Positions 35,526-44,557 are shown, counted from the stretch's first letter. The stretch: 64,000 nucleotides of DNA from Gp1-AA133 sp964641665 (GCA_964641665.1 CAZXKO010000055.1:48610-112609), one strand, 5' to 3'. Translations and numbers: made by a program. Notes: generated by a model from the sequence alone, not told the origin.

Positions 35526-36117
35526 GAGCGCCTTCCTGGGTACGGCCCTACCCGAGGAATCCCGGGACGGATGTGCCGAGGCCCGGGACCATTCCTGGAC
35601 TTGAGGCCCGATGTGAGCCGGAATTTCTGCTTTGATCCGGGGTTTCTCGGAAGACAGCAACCATCAGTGCAAGGCGGGTGGAGGAGAACGAACCAGCAAC
35701 AACGGCACACCAACTGATTAAGAAACAAAGGATGAAAGTATCAGTGCGCGATATTTCGGGTCGTCTCCCTTTAGCCTGGCCTGAGGTTCCAGTGTCTCTC
35801 CCGGAAGCAACCCGGATTGAGCACGAGATTGCTTATCGCCCGGATTAGTACGTTGCATCAGTGATGTCAATCACTCGTCCAACGTGATGCGGCACAGGAA
35901 TTGGGTTAAGCGGATGCAGGCTCGGGGCTTTACCCTCTCCCCTGTTTACCGTTGAACCTGTAACGTTCCTGCTGGTGGGTTGCACTATCTGCATGGCAAG
36001 GTCGTAGACCCGTTTAGTCGCGTCCATCGGGTCCCAGGCCCAAGAATGCGTTCACTGGCGATGGGGCTGCATGAAAGCTGAATTCGCGACAACAACCATT
36101 TGCGGGAGGAGGGCGCG
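35526..36117. other. 590-bp intergenic region between the hydrogenase remnant and the lipase cassette
   Basis: No supported gene; short readings on both strands lack codon bias or motifs. It contains the upstream region of the divergent hydrogenase remnant, a perfect GTGA-N6-TCAC palindrome (35860-35875), and GGGAGGAGGG before the gene at 36118. Confidence 0.5.
35860..35875. promoter_or_regulatory. CRP/FNR-type palindrome AGTGAT-GTCA-ATCACT
   Basis: A perfect 6-4-6 inverted repeat whose core GTGA-N6-TCAC matches the CRP half-site spacing. It lies 335 bp upstream of the hydrogenase remnant and 243 bp upstream of the membrane-protein gene. Binding by a CRP/FNR-family regulator is inference. 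Confidence 0.4.
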
Positions 36118-37170
36118 ATGACAGGTGCAGGCTATGTGTTGCTGATTGACGTGATCCTTGGCATCGCGGGCGCCATGGTGGTCGCGCCGCTGCTGTTCTA
36201 CCTTTATCGCATATGGGCCACGCGCCGAGACAGGCTCTTCTCCTATCTCGGTGCAAACTCTCTGTGCCTCTACTACCGTCAGTTTTATCCCGACCAGAGA
36301 ACCGATGAGGCTACCGTCGCTGGCGTTTTCATGAAATATTTCAGTCAACACTACGGCCGCCGGTTCTACGTGCTCCCCGTCTTCTTGCTTACCGTCCTGA
36401 CCGTCACCTGCGCCTGCGGTGCCGCGCGAACCCTGCAGGTGTGGCAGCAAGTCGACTCCAACGGGCACGCCTTGCCGTGGATCGTCATGGGTGCTCTGGG
36501 AGGTGGCTTCACTTGGGTGATCAGTGACTTGATTGACCGCGTGCGACGGCGTGACCTCACCGTCGGCGACGTCTACAACTTCGTTTTCCGTATTCTGATA
36601 GCAGCCCCGTTCGGATGGGCCTTCGCCCAGCTCGTAAAAGACGAGATCGGCGTTCCGCTTGCCTTCTTGCTCGGGGCCTTTCCCACGAGTACCCTTTTTC
36701 GAATTGCGCGTCGGCTGGCAGCCACTAAGTTAGGGGTCTCAGATGACCCCGACTCTGGAAAGCTTGAGTTGGAGAACCTCCAATCGATCGGCAAGACAAA
36801 CGCCGAGCGTTTTAACGATGAGGGCATCTCCACCATCGTCCAGATGGCCTACGTCGACCCCATCGACCTCACCATCCGGACGAACTTCGATTTCAACTAT
36901 GTGATCGACTGCGTGAGCCAGGCCTTACTGTGGATCTATTTTGAAGACAAAACGCACACGCTGGTGAACTATTCTCTTCGAGGAGCGCAAGAGGCCTGCA
37001 GCCTCGTCAAAGCACTCAAGAGTGCTCAGCAGGCGGAGCGCGACGAAGCCACGACGACTCTCAGCGCGATTGCCGCCGCGTTGAACATGGCTCCTGCGTG
37101 CGTACAAACTACTTTGGAACAGATAGGCGAGGATCCTTACACAGAATTTATCTCCAGCATCTGGCACTGA
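36118..37170 (+). CDS. Polytopic membrane protein with C-terminal helix-hairpin-helix-like segment, function unknown
   Basis: A 350-residue protein. Five hydrophobic segments occupy the first two-thirds (VLLIDVILGIAGAMVV, FYVLPVFLLTVLTVTCACG, WIVMGALGGGFTWVIS, VFRILIAAPFGWAFAQL, PLAFLLGAFPTSTLF). The cytoplasmic C-terminal part holds ENLQSIGKTNAERFNDEGIS, an HhH-like pattern, followed by VQMAYVDPIDLTIRT. GGGAGGAGGG precedes the ATG. It lies 54 bp before the DUF2235 lipase gene, so the two are probably one unit. No family function is recalled. Confidence 0.75.
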   Translation: MTGAGYVLLIDVILGIAGAMVVAPLLFYLYRIWATRRDRLFSYLGANSLCLYYRQFYPDQRTDEATVAGVFMKYFSQHYGRRFYVLPVFLLTVLTVTCACGAARTLQVWQQVDSNGHALPWIVMGALGGGFTWVISDLIDRVRRRDLTVGDVYNFVFRILIAAPFGWAFAQLVKDEIGVPLAFLLGAFPTSTLFRIARRLAATKLGVSDDPDSGKLELENLQSIGKTNAERFNDEGISTIVQMAYVDPIDLTIRTNFDFNYVIDCVSQALLWIYFEDKTHTLVNYSLRGAQEACSLVKALKSAQQAERDEATTTLSAIAAALNMAPACVQTTLEQIGEDPYTEFISSIWH

Positions 37171-37224
37171 TAGTCCTGCGCTCAGACGTTGTTCCAGGGC
37201 AAGGGACATTCCCGAGGAGGACGC

Positions 37225-38346
37225 ATGGCGAAGAACATCGTGATCTGCTGTGATGGAACCGGCAACGAGTTCGGGACCCACAACTCGAACGTCGTCAAGC
37301 TCTACAGCACCTTGATCATCGATGGCCGGCGGCAGGTCGGATACTACCACCCCGGCGTCGGCACCATGGGTTCGCCGAGCGCCAGCAACAAGATCAGCAG
37401 CGCCTGGTCAATCGTCATGGGCCTGGCCTTCGGCGCCGGGCTGCTGACCAACGTCGGCGACGCCTATCGCTACCTGATGAACGTCTACGAAGACGGCGAC
37501 AACGTGTACCTCTTCGGCTTCAGCCGCGGCTCGTACACCGCTCGCGCTCTCGCCGGCGTTCTGCACATGTTCGGGTTGCTTTATCCGGGTAATGAAGGGC
37601 TGATCCCATACATCACCCGCATGTATGCGAAAAAGACTCGAGATGCAGCCGGCATGACGCACACCTTCCACGTCGCGGACGGATTCAAGGCGACTTTCTG
37701 CCGCCACTGTCCGTTGCATCTCGTAGGGGTTTGGGACACGGTAAGTTCCGTTGGCTGGGTTTGGGATCCGTTAAAGCTGCCGTACACCGGCCAGAATCCC
37801 GATATGGCCCATGGACGCCACGCCGTCTCCATCGATGAACGCCGTTGCTACTTCCGCAACAACCTGTGGGGCGCCCAGCTTCCGAATCAAACCCTCAAGC
37901 AGGTGTGGTTCGCCGGCGTGCATTCGGACGTCGGAGGTTCCTACGCCGACTCGGAAAGCGGACTCTCACAAATCACCCTGGAATGGATGCTCTGTGAAGC
38001 CGTGTCCCTCGGCCTGCTGGTCGACCCGCAGAGAGCCGACCAGGTTCTCGGGCGAGTACCACCACCCGTGCCCCCGCCGATGGTGCCGCCAAGTCCCGCA
38101 GCCCGAATCCATAACTCGCTGACACCGGTGTGGTGGATTCTCGAATTCCTTCCCCACAAGTACTACGATTTCACCGCAGGGAAGAGCAAGTGGCGGATTC
38201 CACTAGGAGCCCGCCGCTTCATTCCCGATAGTTCCGTCCTGCACGAGACCGTTCACCAGAAACTCCAGGCCGATCCAACCTACAAACCGCCCAACCTGCC
38301 CAGCAACCCGCAAACCGAGCCACGCAACCCTTGCGAGTTCTCCTAA
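37225..38346 (+). CDS. DUF2235 alpha/beta hydrolase (Tle1-type phospholipase-like)
   Basis: A 373-residue protein of the family that includes T6SS phospholipase effectors of the Tle1 type. Three family blocks are present: VICCDGTGNEFG at the N-terminus, the nucleophile elbow FGFSRGSYTARALAG (about residue 95), and WFAGVHSDVGGSY with the likely acid/His (about 235). No signal peptide or VgrG/PAAR partner is nearby, so a secreted effector role is not supported by context. GAGGAGG precedes the ATG. A strong terminator follows at once (38345-38419). Confidence 0.87.
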   Translation: MAKNIVICCDGTGNEFGTHNSNVVKLYSTLIIDGRRQVGYYHPGVGTMGSPSASNKISSAWSIVMGLAFGAGLLTNVGDAYRYLMNVYEDGDNVYLFGFSRGSYTARALAGVLHMFGLLYPGNEGLIPYITRMYAKKTRDAAGMTHTFHVADGFKATFCRHCPLHLVGVWDTVSSVGWVWDPLKLPYTGQNPDMAHGRHAVSIDERRCYFRNNLWGAQLPNQTLKQVWFAGVHSDVGGSYADSESGLSQITLEWMLCEAVSLGLLVDPQRADQVLGRVPPPVPPPMVPPSPAARIHNSLTPVWWILEFLPHKYYDFTAGKSKWRIPLGARRFIPDSSVLHETVHQKLQADPTYKPPNLPSNPQTEPRNPCEFS

Positions 38347-38419
38347 AAGGGGCCGCGGAAAAAAGTTGGTCGTGTCAGCGCATCACATTAGCGGTGCCGA
38401 AAATCGCGCGGCCCCTTTT
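38345..38419 (+). terminator. Terminator after the DUF2235 gene
   Basis: A perfect 13-bp inverted repeat (AAAAGGGGCCGCG / CGCGGCCCCTTTT) begins in the stop codon of the lipase gene and ends in TTTT. The loop is 49 bases, long for an intrinsic terminator. It separates the two halves of the lipase cluster. Confidence 0.6.
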
Positions 38420-38596
38420 GGGGGCTAGCCGCAGAATCATGCCCACCTCCGAACCAAGCACACCTTGGTTTGCCCCTTACCGTCTGAAACGAAAGGCTCC
38501 TTCCCCGCACTATGCAGACATCGGGGTGCGGTCACGCAAGCAGCCATCTAACCCTGACAACGAAATCGCCTTCAAGCATCGGGAGTGGAGCCGACT

Positions 38597-39826
38597 ATGC
38601 CCTCTGGACTCGACAATCTCAAGCACATCGTCGTTCTGATGATGGAGAACCGTTCCTTCGACCACATGCTGGGATCCCTGAAGGCCGTTGACCCGCGGAT
38701 CGACGGCGTCACGGACCAACTGAGCAACCCTGACACGACGGGCGCACCCGTCAAGCCGCTGCCCCAGGCGGAGTTTCAGGGTCAGCTCGATCCGGATCCT
38801 GACCATCATTTTCCGGCGGTCGATCTGCAAATCTTTGGTGGCGACACGAGTGCGACCCGCGTGCCGAATATGCAGGGATTCGTGAAGAGCTATTTCAATC
38901 AGCAGCGGGACGCGGGCCATTCACAGAAAATCATGTATTACTTCGCCCAAAACGATTTGCCGGTGCTGACCACGCTCGCGCTGGAGTTTGCGGTATTCAA
39001 CCGGTGGTTCGCTTCTATCCCGGGGCCCACGATCTGCAATCGCGCGTTTGCGCATTATGGGACGTCGTTCGGCCGAGTGGATATGAATCCGTTCGACGTC
39101 ATGGAGCCCTTCAAAAGCATCTACACCCGGCTCATTAACGCGACTCCGAAGCACACCACTAAGGTTTATTACTACGACACGACCAGCTCGACGATGGAGG
39201 TCGTGAACCTCCTGCAGAAGCAGCCCGAAATATTCGGCACGTACAAGCAGTTCTTGAGCGACTGCGACCAGGGGCTGCTGCCGGACTACTCCTTTGTCGA
39301 GCCGAACTATAACGATCACGACACCGACAGCGGCGAGGAAGTCGCCAACGATCAGCATCCCGACCATGACGTGCAGGCCGGGGAACTCTTGATCGCTGAG
39401 GTGTACATGCGGATCAAGCGCAACCCACAGTTGTGGGCAAGCACCGCCCTGCTGGTGGTTTATGACGAGCATGGAGGTATCTACGACCACGTTGTCCCGC
39501 CATCGTGTACCCCCGACAAGTTTCAATCCTCTGAGCTGGATCCCGGAACCAAACAGCCGTTCAAGTTCGATCGGCTGGGAGTACGGGTCCCGGCCATTCT
39601 CATCTCGCCCTGGATCCCTAAGAACACCGTGGTCGACCGGGTATTCGATCACGCTTCCATTCCAGGGACGGTGACGAAGTATTTTCTGGGCGACTACCCG
39701 GCTCGGTCCCCTCGCGAGACCAGCGCCGATGTCTTCATAGAACCGAATGTGCAGCCGGTCGATCCACAACGCAATCTGCTGTCGCTTGCGGCGATGCGGG
39801 CCGACTGCCCGGAGTTTGATGTTTAG
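38597..39826 (+). CDS. Phospholipase C / phosphoesterase-family protein (PF04185 type)
   Basis: A 409-residue phosphodiesterase of the bacterial PLC/acid phosphatase superfamily. The N-terminal VVLMMENRSFDHMLG carries the metal-binding Glu/Asn. FVEPNYNDHD (about 235) and VVYDEHGGIYDHV (about 295) supply the metal Asp/Glu/His. RVPAILISPWI and FDHASIPGTV are typical of the end. Unlike many PLCs it has no Tat or Sec signal peptide and no C-terminal PLC domains, so it may act inside the cell or leave by another route. GGAG sits 6 bases before the ATG at 38597. It starts a three-gene unit with the basic protein and the OM barrel. Confidence 0.87.
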   Translation: MPSGLDNLKHIVVLMMENRSFDHMLGSLKAVDPRIDGVTDQLSNPDTTGAPVKPLPQAEFQGQLDPDPDHHFPAVDLQIFGGDTSATRVPNMQGFVKSYFNQQRDAGHSQKIMYYFAQNDLPVLTTLALEFAVFNRWFASIPGPTICNRAFAHYGTSFGRVDMNPFDVMEPFKSIYTRLINATPKHTTKVYYYDTTSSTMEVVNLLQKQPEIFGTYKQFLSDCDQGLLPDYSFVEPNYNDHDTDSGEEVANDQHPDHDVQAGELLIAEVYMRIKRNPQLWASTALLVVYDEHGGIYDHVVPPSCTPDKFQSSELDPGTKQPFKFDRLGVRVPAILISPWIPKNTVVDRVFDHASIPGTVTKYFLGDYPARSPRETSADVFIEPNVQPVDPQRNLLSLAAMRADCPEFDV

Positions 39827-39854
39827 AGTGCAAACGAGAACGGAGCGAGCCCAA

Positions 39855-40214
39855 ATGACCCTCATCCCTGTACCCAGACCGGGCCCGAGCGCTATGGATC
39901 CGGACCGACCGGTCAACGCGCTGCTGCAAGTGCAGATTCAGCATTTGCGCGAGGCCGAAAGAAATCTACCCCTCCGGTACCACACCGACATTTACGCCAA
40001 TGCAATCAAGACCGAAGGCGAGGCGGCAAAGTACATACGCGCGGTGACCGAGGCGATTCATCAAGCGCATGCCGAAGTGGCCACTCAACGGAAGAAAACC
40101 GCGCCCAGGCGTAAGCCCGGATTGGAGATCGCCGCCGCAGCCGAACGGCCAGCGCGCAAACTCGGCTCCAAGGGCAAGAAGAAAACCAGCAAGAGCAAGC
40201 GCAAGACGAAGTAG
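39855..40214 (+). CDS. Small Lys/Arg-rich protein, function unknown
   Basis: A 119-residue protein. The first part has helical sequence (ALLQVQIQHLREAERNL, EAIHQAHAEVATQRKK), and the last 35 residues are very basic (KKKTSKSKRKTK), like histone-H1-type tails. It sits 28 bp after the phosphoesterase and 22 bp before the OM barrel, clearly in one operon. It could bind nucleic acid or acidic lipid. No homologue is recognised. Confidence 0.65.
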   Translation: MTLIPVPRPGPSAMDPDRPVNALLQVQIQHLREAERNLPLRYHTDIYANAIKTEGEAAKYIRAVTEAIHQAHAEVATQRKKTAPRRKPGLEIAAAAERPARKLGSKGKKKTSKSKRKTK

Positions 40215-40236
40215 AACCACTTCGCAGGAGGCGGGT

Positions 40237-41658
40237 ATGCAGTGGAGTGCGGTGTTGGTGCTGTTGGGTGCAGCCACCCTGACGATGGCGCAAGAAAGCC
40301 CCCTGCACGCGGAATTGCGCCGCGAGGGCGAGCGTGTTTCCGACGCGTGCGGCGCCTTCAGCTTTAAATCCGTACCCTCGTGCGCGTACACGCTCTTCAC
40401 CGACCATCCGCTCCACATAGCGGCGGGCAGCATGCCACCCCAAAACGGATTCGGTCTGGGCAGCGCAGTCGTATGGTCGAAGAACACCAGAACTTGGCGG
40501 GTGAGTTGGGACTTCGACGCCATCGGGGCCTTCAGCGGCGCGTGGCGCACGGGTGGATACATGAAGCTGGTCCACACCCCCCATCCTGCCACATCGCCAA
40601 TCAAGGTCATCACTCCGACGCCAGGGGAAACACCGCCCGCAGAGGAGAAGTCCAAGGGAACGGTAAATTTCACCCATCCCTACACCGTCTACAACCTCTA
40701 CGCGCAATCGATTTCTCTGAACAAAGTGAACTTCTTTGGTCTGGGCAACAACACGACCCTTGCGGGAAAGTCTCTGTTCGGCATGACCCAAACCATTGTG
40801 GGCGGCAGCGTGATCAAGCCGGTCTATGAGTGGACGGCGATCAGGAAACTGAATCTCGCTCTACTCGGAGAGATCAACGGACGCTTTGTTTCTATCCGAG
40901 GGGGACCGGGGCAGTCCACGCCATCGATCGAGACCCTGTATACCGATGCAACCGCGCCGGGCCTGAGTAGTCAGCCGCATTTCGTTCAGTTGGGCGAGGG
41001 CTTGCGCATCAAGCCGGCAATCGGAAATCTGCAGCTGAATTACATGGGAAAATTCCAGGAGTACTTCGCACCGTCGAGTTCGCAGAATTCCTTTCTCCGT
41101 TGGACGGTGGATCTGGACCACAACTACTCCTTGTACCAAAAGACCGAGTCGTCGAGCGCCGAGACGATTGGTCCCGATTCCTGCGCCCCGCCGGGAGAGA
41201 CCTGCCCATCGATTCCGTACACAAGGAACCTGAAGGGCTCGATCGATGTGCGCCTGCTCCTTTCCGAATCCATCACGTCGGGAACGAGCGCGGTGCCCTT
41301 CTATTTTCAACCGACCTTGGGCGGGTCCGACATCAATAGCGCGATGGCGCTGGGTAGCTATCAGGACTATCGGTTTCGAGCACCCAATATTCTCCTTTTG
41401 CAGGAGAGCTTCGAGCACTCGATCTGGGGCCCGTTCGGTCTGAAATTCATGGCGGATGAAGGCAGGGTTGCGCTCACGCGTGGCGACCTGGGCTTCAGCC
41501 ACCTGAGACACAGCTTTGCCGGTGGACTGACGCTCCGGGCCGGCGGCTTTCCCATGGTGTCGCTGATGTTTGCCTGGGGAGGACCCGAGGGCCACCACAA
41601 CATCGCCAATATGAACGCGTCGCTGCTCGGCGGATCCTCCCGTCCTTCCTTATATTGA
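40237..41658 (+). CDS. Outer-membrane beta-barrel protein, Omp85/surface-antigen-like C-terminus
   Basis: A 473-residue exported protein: signal peptide (SAVLVLLGAATLTMA), then alternating beta-type strands through the length. The C-terminal third resembles the Omp85/BamA or patatin-linked barrel: GGSDINSAMALGSYQDYRFR, LLLQESFEHSIWGPFGLKFMAD, ..HLRHSFAGGLTLRAGG, and FPMVSLMFAWGGPEGHH. No POTRA domains are seen. AGGAGG stands 5 bases before the ATG. Co-transcription with a phospholipase-type gene suggests a role in outer-membrane lipid handling or export; this is inference. Confidence 0.72.
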   Translation: MQWSAVLVLLGAATLTMAQESPLHAELRREGERVSDACGAFSFKSVPSCAYTLFTDHPLHIAAGSMPPQNGFGLGSAVVWSKNTRTWRVSWDFDAIGAFSGAWRTGGYMKLVHTPHPATSPIKVITPTPGETPPAEEKSKGTVNFTHPYTVYNLYAQSISLNKVNFFGLGNNTTLAGKSLFGMTQTIVGGSVIKPVYEWTAIRKLNLALLGEINGRFVSIRGGPGQSTPSIETLYTDATAPGLSSQPHFVQLGEGLRIKPAIGNLQLNYMGKFQEYFAPSSSQNSFLRWTVDLDHNYSLYQKTESSSAETIGPDSCAPPGETCPSIPYTRNLKGSIDVRLLLSESITSGTSAVPFYFQPTLGGSDINSAMALGSYQDYRFRAPNILLLQESFEHSIWGPFGLKFMADEGRVALTRGDLGFSHLRHSFAGGLTLRAGGFPMVSLMFAWGGPEGHHNIANMNASLLGGSSRPSLY

Positions 41659-41672
41659 TCGCTCTAGATTGA

Positions 41673-41915
41673 TCACGCCTCGTATTGTTTGGGCCTTCGC
41701 AGCTGGCGAAAAATCTTCTCGCACATCGCAAACAGGCTCGTCACATCGTCATTCCGACGCGCGAGCGCAGCGAGCAAGGAGGGATCTGCTTCTGATCGCG
41801 TGATGCAGCCCTTGAGCCGGAAAACTCCGCCGGGAAGGACACGAGTCACTCGTGCCACCAGGTCCAATGTCTCGCCCTTTCGCGCCTGAGGAGGCTTTTC
41901 GCGCAGTCGGCTCAC
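41673..41915 (-). CDS. Possible small protein, 80 codons, unknown
   Basis: An 80-codon reading from GTG (41915) to TGA, containing TLDLVARVTRVLPGGVFRLKG and a helical C-terminus (LFAMCEKIFRQLRRP). Codon use looks plausible for this genome, but no ribosome site or family supports it. Between 41916 and 42082 I see only the leader of the next gene. Confidence 0.3.
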   Translation of the reverse strand: MSRLREKPPQARKGETLDLVARVTRVLPGGVFRLKGCITRSEADPSLLAALARRNDDVTSLFAMCEKIFRQLRRPKQYEA

Positions 41916-42082
41916 CTGCTTCCGCCCATTTTCAGCAAGTCACATTCCGTTAACAATCCTTCAGCTCTTCATCCCATGTCACAGGTCCCACCCGTCCCGA
42001 CTACAAATCCCTTCGGCGATTCTTTGTAGAATGCCGCTGCGTAAATCGGGCAGAATCCACCATGCATTCCACGAGGTGATCG

Positions 42083-42922
42083 ATGGCCTGCAACCCTGAA
42101 GTCCTGAAACATGTCCCGCTCTTCGCTCTATTGGATGAGGATGAAACCGCTGTCCTGGCTGGCCAGGTTGAACTCAAAAAGTTTGCCCCGCGCCAACGCA
42201 TCTACAAGATCGGCGACCCGGGCGAGCGAGCCTACGTCATGGTCTCTGGCATGGTCCGAGTCTCAACCGTGGACCAGGATCATCAGGAAGTCGTGGTCGA
42301 CGAACCGGGTCACGGCGAGTTTTTCGGATTCGCCTCCATGCTGGAAGGCACTCCTCATCAGACGAACGCCGTCGCGATCGACCTAACCGTCGGCCTCGAA
42401 GTCGACCGCAACGACATCGCGACGCTGTTGCAGCGGAAGCCGCTCGCTGGCATGGACATGCTGACCGTCCTGGGACGCCAGTTTCACGCCTCCCAGCAGT
42501 TGGTACGCTTGCGCGCCATGCGCAACGCCAACGAGGTCATCGAGCGAGAAGCCACCTTCGGAGAACGAATCGCCGATATCGTCGCCGGCTTCGGGGGCTC
42601 CTGGACGTTTATCATTTCTTTTCTGGTTTCTCTCGTCGCCTACACGATCGTCCAGGTGATCCTCGGCCCGCGTGGCTGGGATCCCTACCCCTTCATCCTG
42701 CTCAACCTGATTCTCTCCATGCTGGCGGCCATTCAAGCCCCGGTCATCATGATGAGTCAGAACCGTCAGGACACGAAAGACCGCTTGCGCGGTGAACTCG
42801 ACTTCGACGTGAATCGCCGCGCCGAGATCGAGATTCAAGGCTTGGCGCGAAAGCTCCACCACCTCACCGACAAGCTGGGCGACGTAGAAGACCTGTTGCG
42901 CGCAAACCTGGCCCCGCGTTGA
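42083..42922 (+). CDS. Cyclic-nucleotide-binding domain fused to DUF1003 membrane domain
   Basis: A 279-residue protein. Residues 1-125 form a CRP-type cNMP-binding barrel (VPLFALLDEDETAVLAG, IYKIGDPGERAYVMVSG, FGFASMLEGTPHQTNAVA; the arginine and phosphate-cassette residues are only partly conserved). Residues about 150-279 are a DUF1003 unit: GERIADIVAGFGGSWTFI, two hydrophobic helices, PFILLNLILSMLAAIQAPVIMMSQNRQ. There is no HTH, so it is a membrane sensor, not a transcription factor. Role of DUF1003 unknown. Confidence 0.85.
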   Translation: MACNPEVLKHVPLFALLDEDETAVLAGQVELKKFAPRQRIYKIGDPGERAYVMVSGMVRVSTVDQDHQEVVVDEPGHGEFFGFASMLEGTPHQTNAVAIDLTVGLEVDRNDIATLLQRKPLAGMDMLTVLGRQFHASQQLVRLRAMRNANEVIEREATFGERIADIVAGFGGSWTFIISFLVSLVAYTIVQVILGPRGWDPYPFILLNLILSMLAAIQAPVIMMSQNRQDTKDRLRGELDFDVNRRAEIEIQGLARKLHHLTDKLGDVEDLLRANLAPR

Positions 42923-43031
42923 AGTCAGGAGCAGCTCCCCTGTCACATCCACGCCGTAGATCGGTTAGAATCTTCCCGCCTCGGAGTCTCCGACCCCAAA
43001 AATCAAAATTTGCCCGGAAAGGGAACCAACT

Positions 43032-43565
43032 ATGAAACGTCGACTTTCTTCTTTTTTCGGGTTCGTACTCGCTTTCGTCGCTTGCGTCCCGTTCGCGCCA
43101 AGCCAGGTCTCGGAGAAAGCGGTTCAACGTATCCAAAAAGAAGTTCGCCACGAGTTGCTGATGCTTCCCTACCTGGGGGTATTCGATAATCTCGGCTACA
43201 AAGTGGACGGCTACAACGTAACTTTGGTCGGGCAGGTCACGCGTCCCAGCCTCAAGAGTGACGCTGAGCGCGTAGTCAAATCGATCGAAGGCGTGGAGAA
43301 AGTCGACAACCAGATTGAGGTGTTGCCAGTCTCGACTATGGATGACCAGTTGCGCCGCAGGCTCTATCGCGCTATCTACTCGGGCCCGCTCCAGAGGTAC
43401 TCGCTCGGGGTGCAACAGCCGATTCGCATCATCGTGAAGTCGGGTCGCGTCACCCTGGAAGGCGTCGTGGATAGCGAAGGCGATAAGAATATCGCCGGAA
43501 TTCGCGCGAACGGCGTTCCCGGAACATTCTCAGTGACGAATAATCTTCAGGTGGTAAAACCGTAG
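43032..43565 (+). CDS. Exported protein with two BON domains
   Basis: A 177-residue protein with signal peptide (FGFVLAFVACVPFAPSQ) and two BON units: VRHELLMLPYLGVFDNLGYKVDGYNV with VVKSIEGVEKVDNQIEV, then RIIVKSGRVTLEGVVDSEGDKN and TFSVTNNLQVV. BON proteins (OsmY-like) bind phospholipid and protect the envelope under stress. AAAGGGAACCAACT precedes the ATG. It stands alone and its 3' side borders the motAB debris. Confidence 0.87.
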   Translation: MKRRLSSFFGFVLAFVACVPFAPSQVSEKAVQRIQKEVRHELLMLPYLGVFDNLGYKVDGYNVTLVGQVTRPSLKSDAERVVKSIEGVEKVDNQIEVLPVSTMDDQLRRRLYRAIYSGPLQRYSLGVQQPIRIIVKSGRVTLEGVVDSEGDKNIAGIRANGVPGTFSVTNNLQVVKP

Positions 43566-43619
43566 CCCTACTTGCCGGCTGGCAGGCGAGTTGGGGAAGC
43601 TGCCGAACAAAATCTCCCT

Positions 43620-43661
43620 GGGCGGCGAGCGATCCCGGGGCATGTGCGTCCATCGTTCCAG
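43620..43661 (+). pseudogene. Inverted fragment of the motA 3' end
   Basis: The plus strand here encodes GRRAIPGHVRPSFQ, a match to the conserved C-terminus of MotA proteins (AVEFARRAIP..VRPSF). The minus-strand motA copy next door lacks exactly this part. The fragment abuts the end of the motB fragment (43662) base to base, so it marks an inversion breakpoint. No start or stop of its own. Confidence 0.65.
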
Positions 43662-44557
43662 GTTCGACGGGTCTTGCGGATTATTTTGGTTTGCGCAGTC
43701 TTTGATCGGCGTAGCCACGGACCTGCACCACCTGGTCTTCACGCACGCCGTTTTGCTGCATTAGCCGTCGCGCGGCGTTGGCACGATCTGCGGAAAGCTC
43801 CCAATTCCCGTAGGTCGCGTCTTTTGCGAAGGGCTTGGCATCGGCGTGCCCCTTCCACGTGATAGTAAGCGTGCTCGTCGTCAGCCGTCTTCGCCATGTT
43901 CGCGGCCAGCGGCCCCACCAGTCCGTAGCACAGCAGAATCCCCAGGAACGTGCCCACCAGCGCCGCCGCCACTTTGTGCCCGATTTCTTCCGGCGGGCCG
44001 CCTAGCGCCCCCATCGTGATGACCACTCCCAGCACCGCCGCCACGATGCCTAAGCCGGGTAGCGAATCGGCCATTGTGCTCAGCGCCGAAATCGGCTGGG
44101 TGGCCCCGTGATGGTGCACCTCCATGTCCACTTCCATCATCTGGTCCACGTCGAACCGTTCCACTCCGCCCGTCACCGCCATCCGCATCGTGTCGCACAC
44201 GAAATCCCGCACGTGATGATCTTTCAGGAACTCCGGGTACTTCGACAGAATCGGGCTCTTGTCCGGCTCCTCGATGTCGCTCTCCAGCGCCACCAGCCCA
44301 TCGCGCCGAGCTTTGTTCAGCAGGTCATACGACATCTTCAGCGACTCCCGGTGGCGCTGCTTCGTGAACTTGGACCCGCCAAACACGCCACCAATCCCGG
44401 CTGCGATCTTCTTCAAAATGTGCAGTGGGTTCGCGACTAGCACCGTTCCCGCCCCGGCGCCTCCGATGATAAGGAGTTCGGCCGGCTGCAGCAGCACGCG
44501 CAGGTTCCCGTGCTCCATCAGATAGCCGCCAACCACGCTCCCACCCAGAAGTGCTAC
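43662..44557 (-). pseudogene. Flagellar stator motA-motB deletion fusion, truncated
   Basis: From 44557 down to 43856 the frame encodes most of a MotA proton-channel stator: SVVGGYLMEHGNLRVLLQPAELLIIGG, GVFGGSKFTKQRH, DHHVRDFVCDTMRMA, LPGLGIVAAVLGVVITMGALGGPPEEIG and AAALVGTFLGILLCYGLVGPLA, ending AYYHV. The initiator region (about ten residues) is lost against the hemE start, and the C-terminus is missing. Directly after AYYHV comes the OmpA-like end of MotB (EGHADAKPFAKDATYG, NWELSADRANAARRL, QVRGYAD, NNPQDPSN), out of frame by one base (a run of four G) and again near 43695. Not functional. Confidence 0.82.

Noticed and set aside
37225..38346. T6SS effector island (Tle1 plus immunity)
   Set aside because: No VgrG, PAAR, Hcp or Tli-type immunity gene in the neighbourhood; only the fold is shared.
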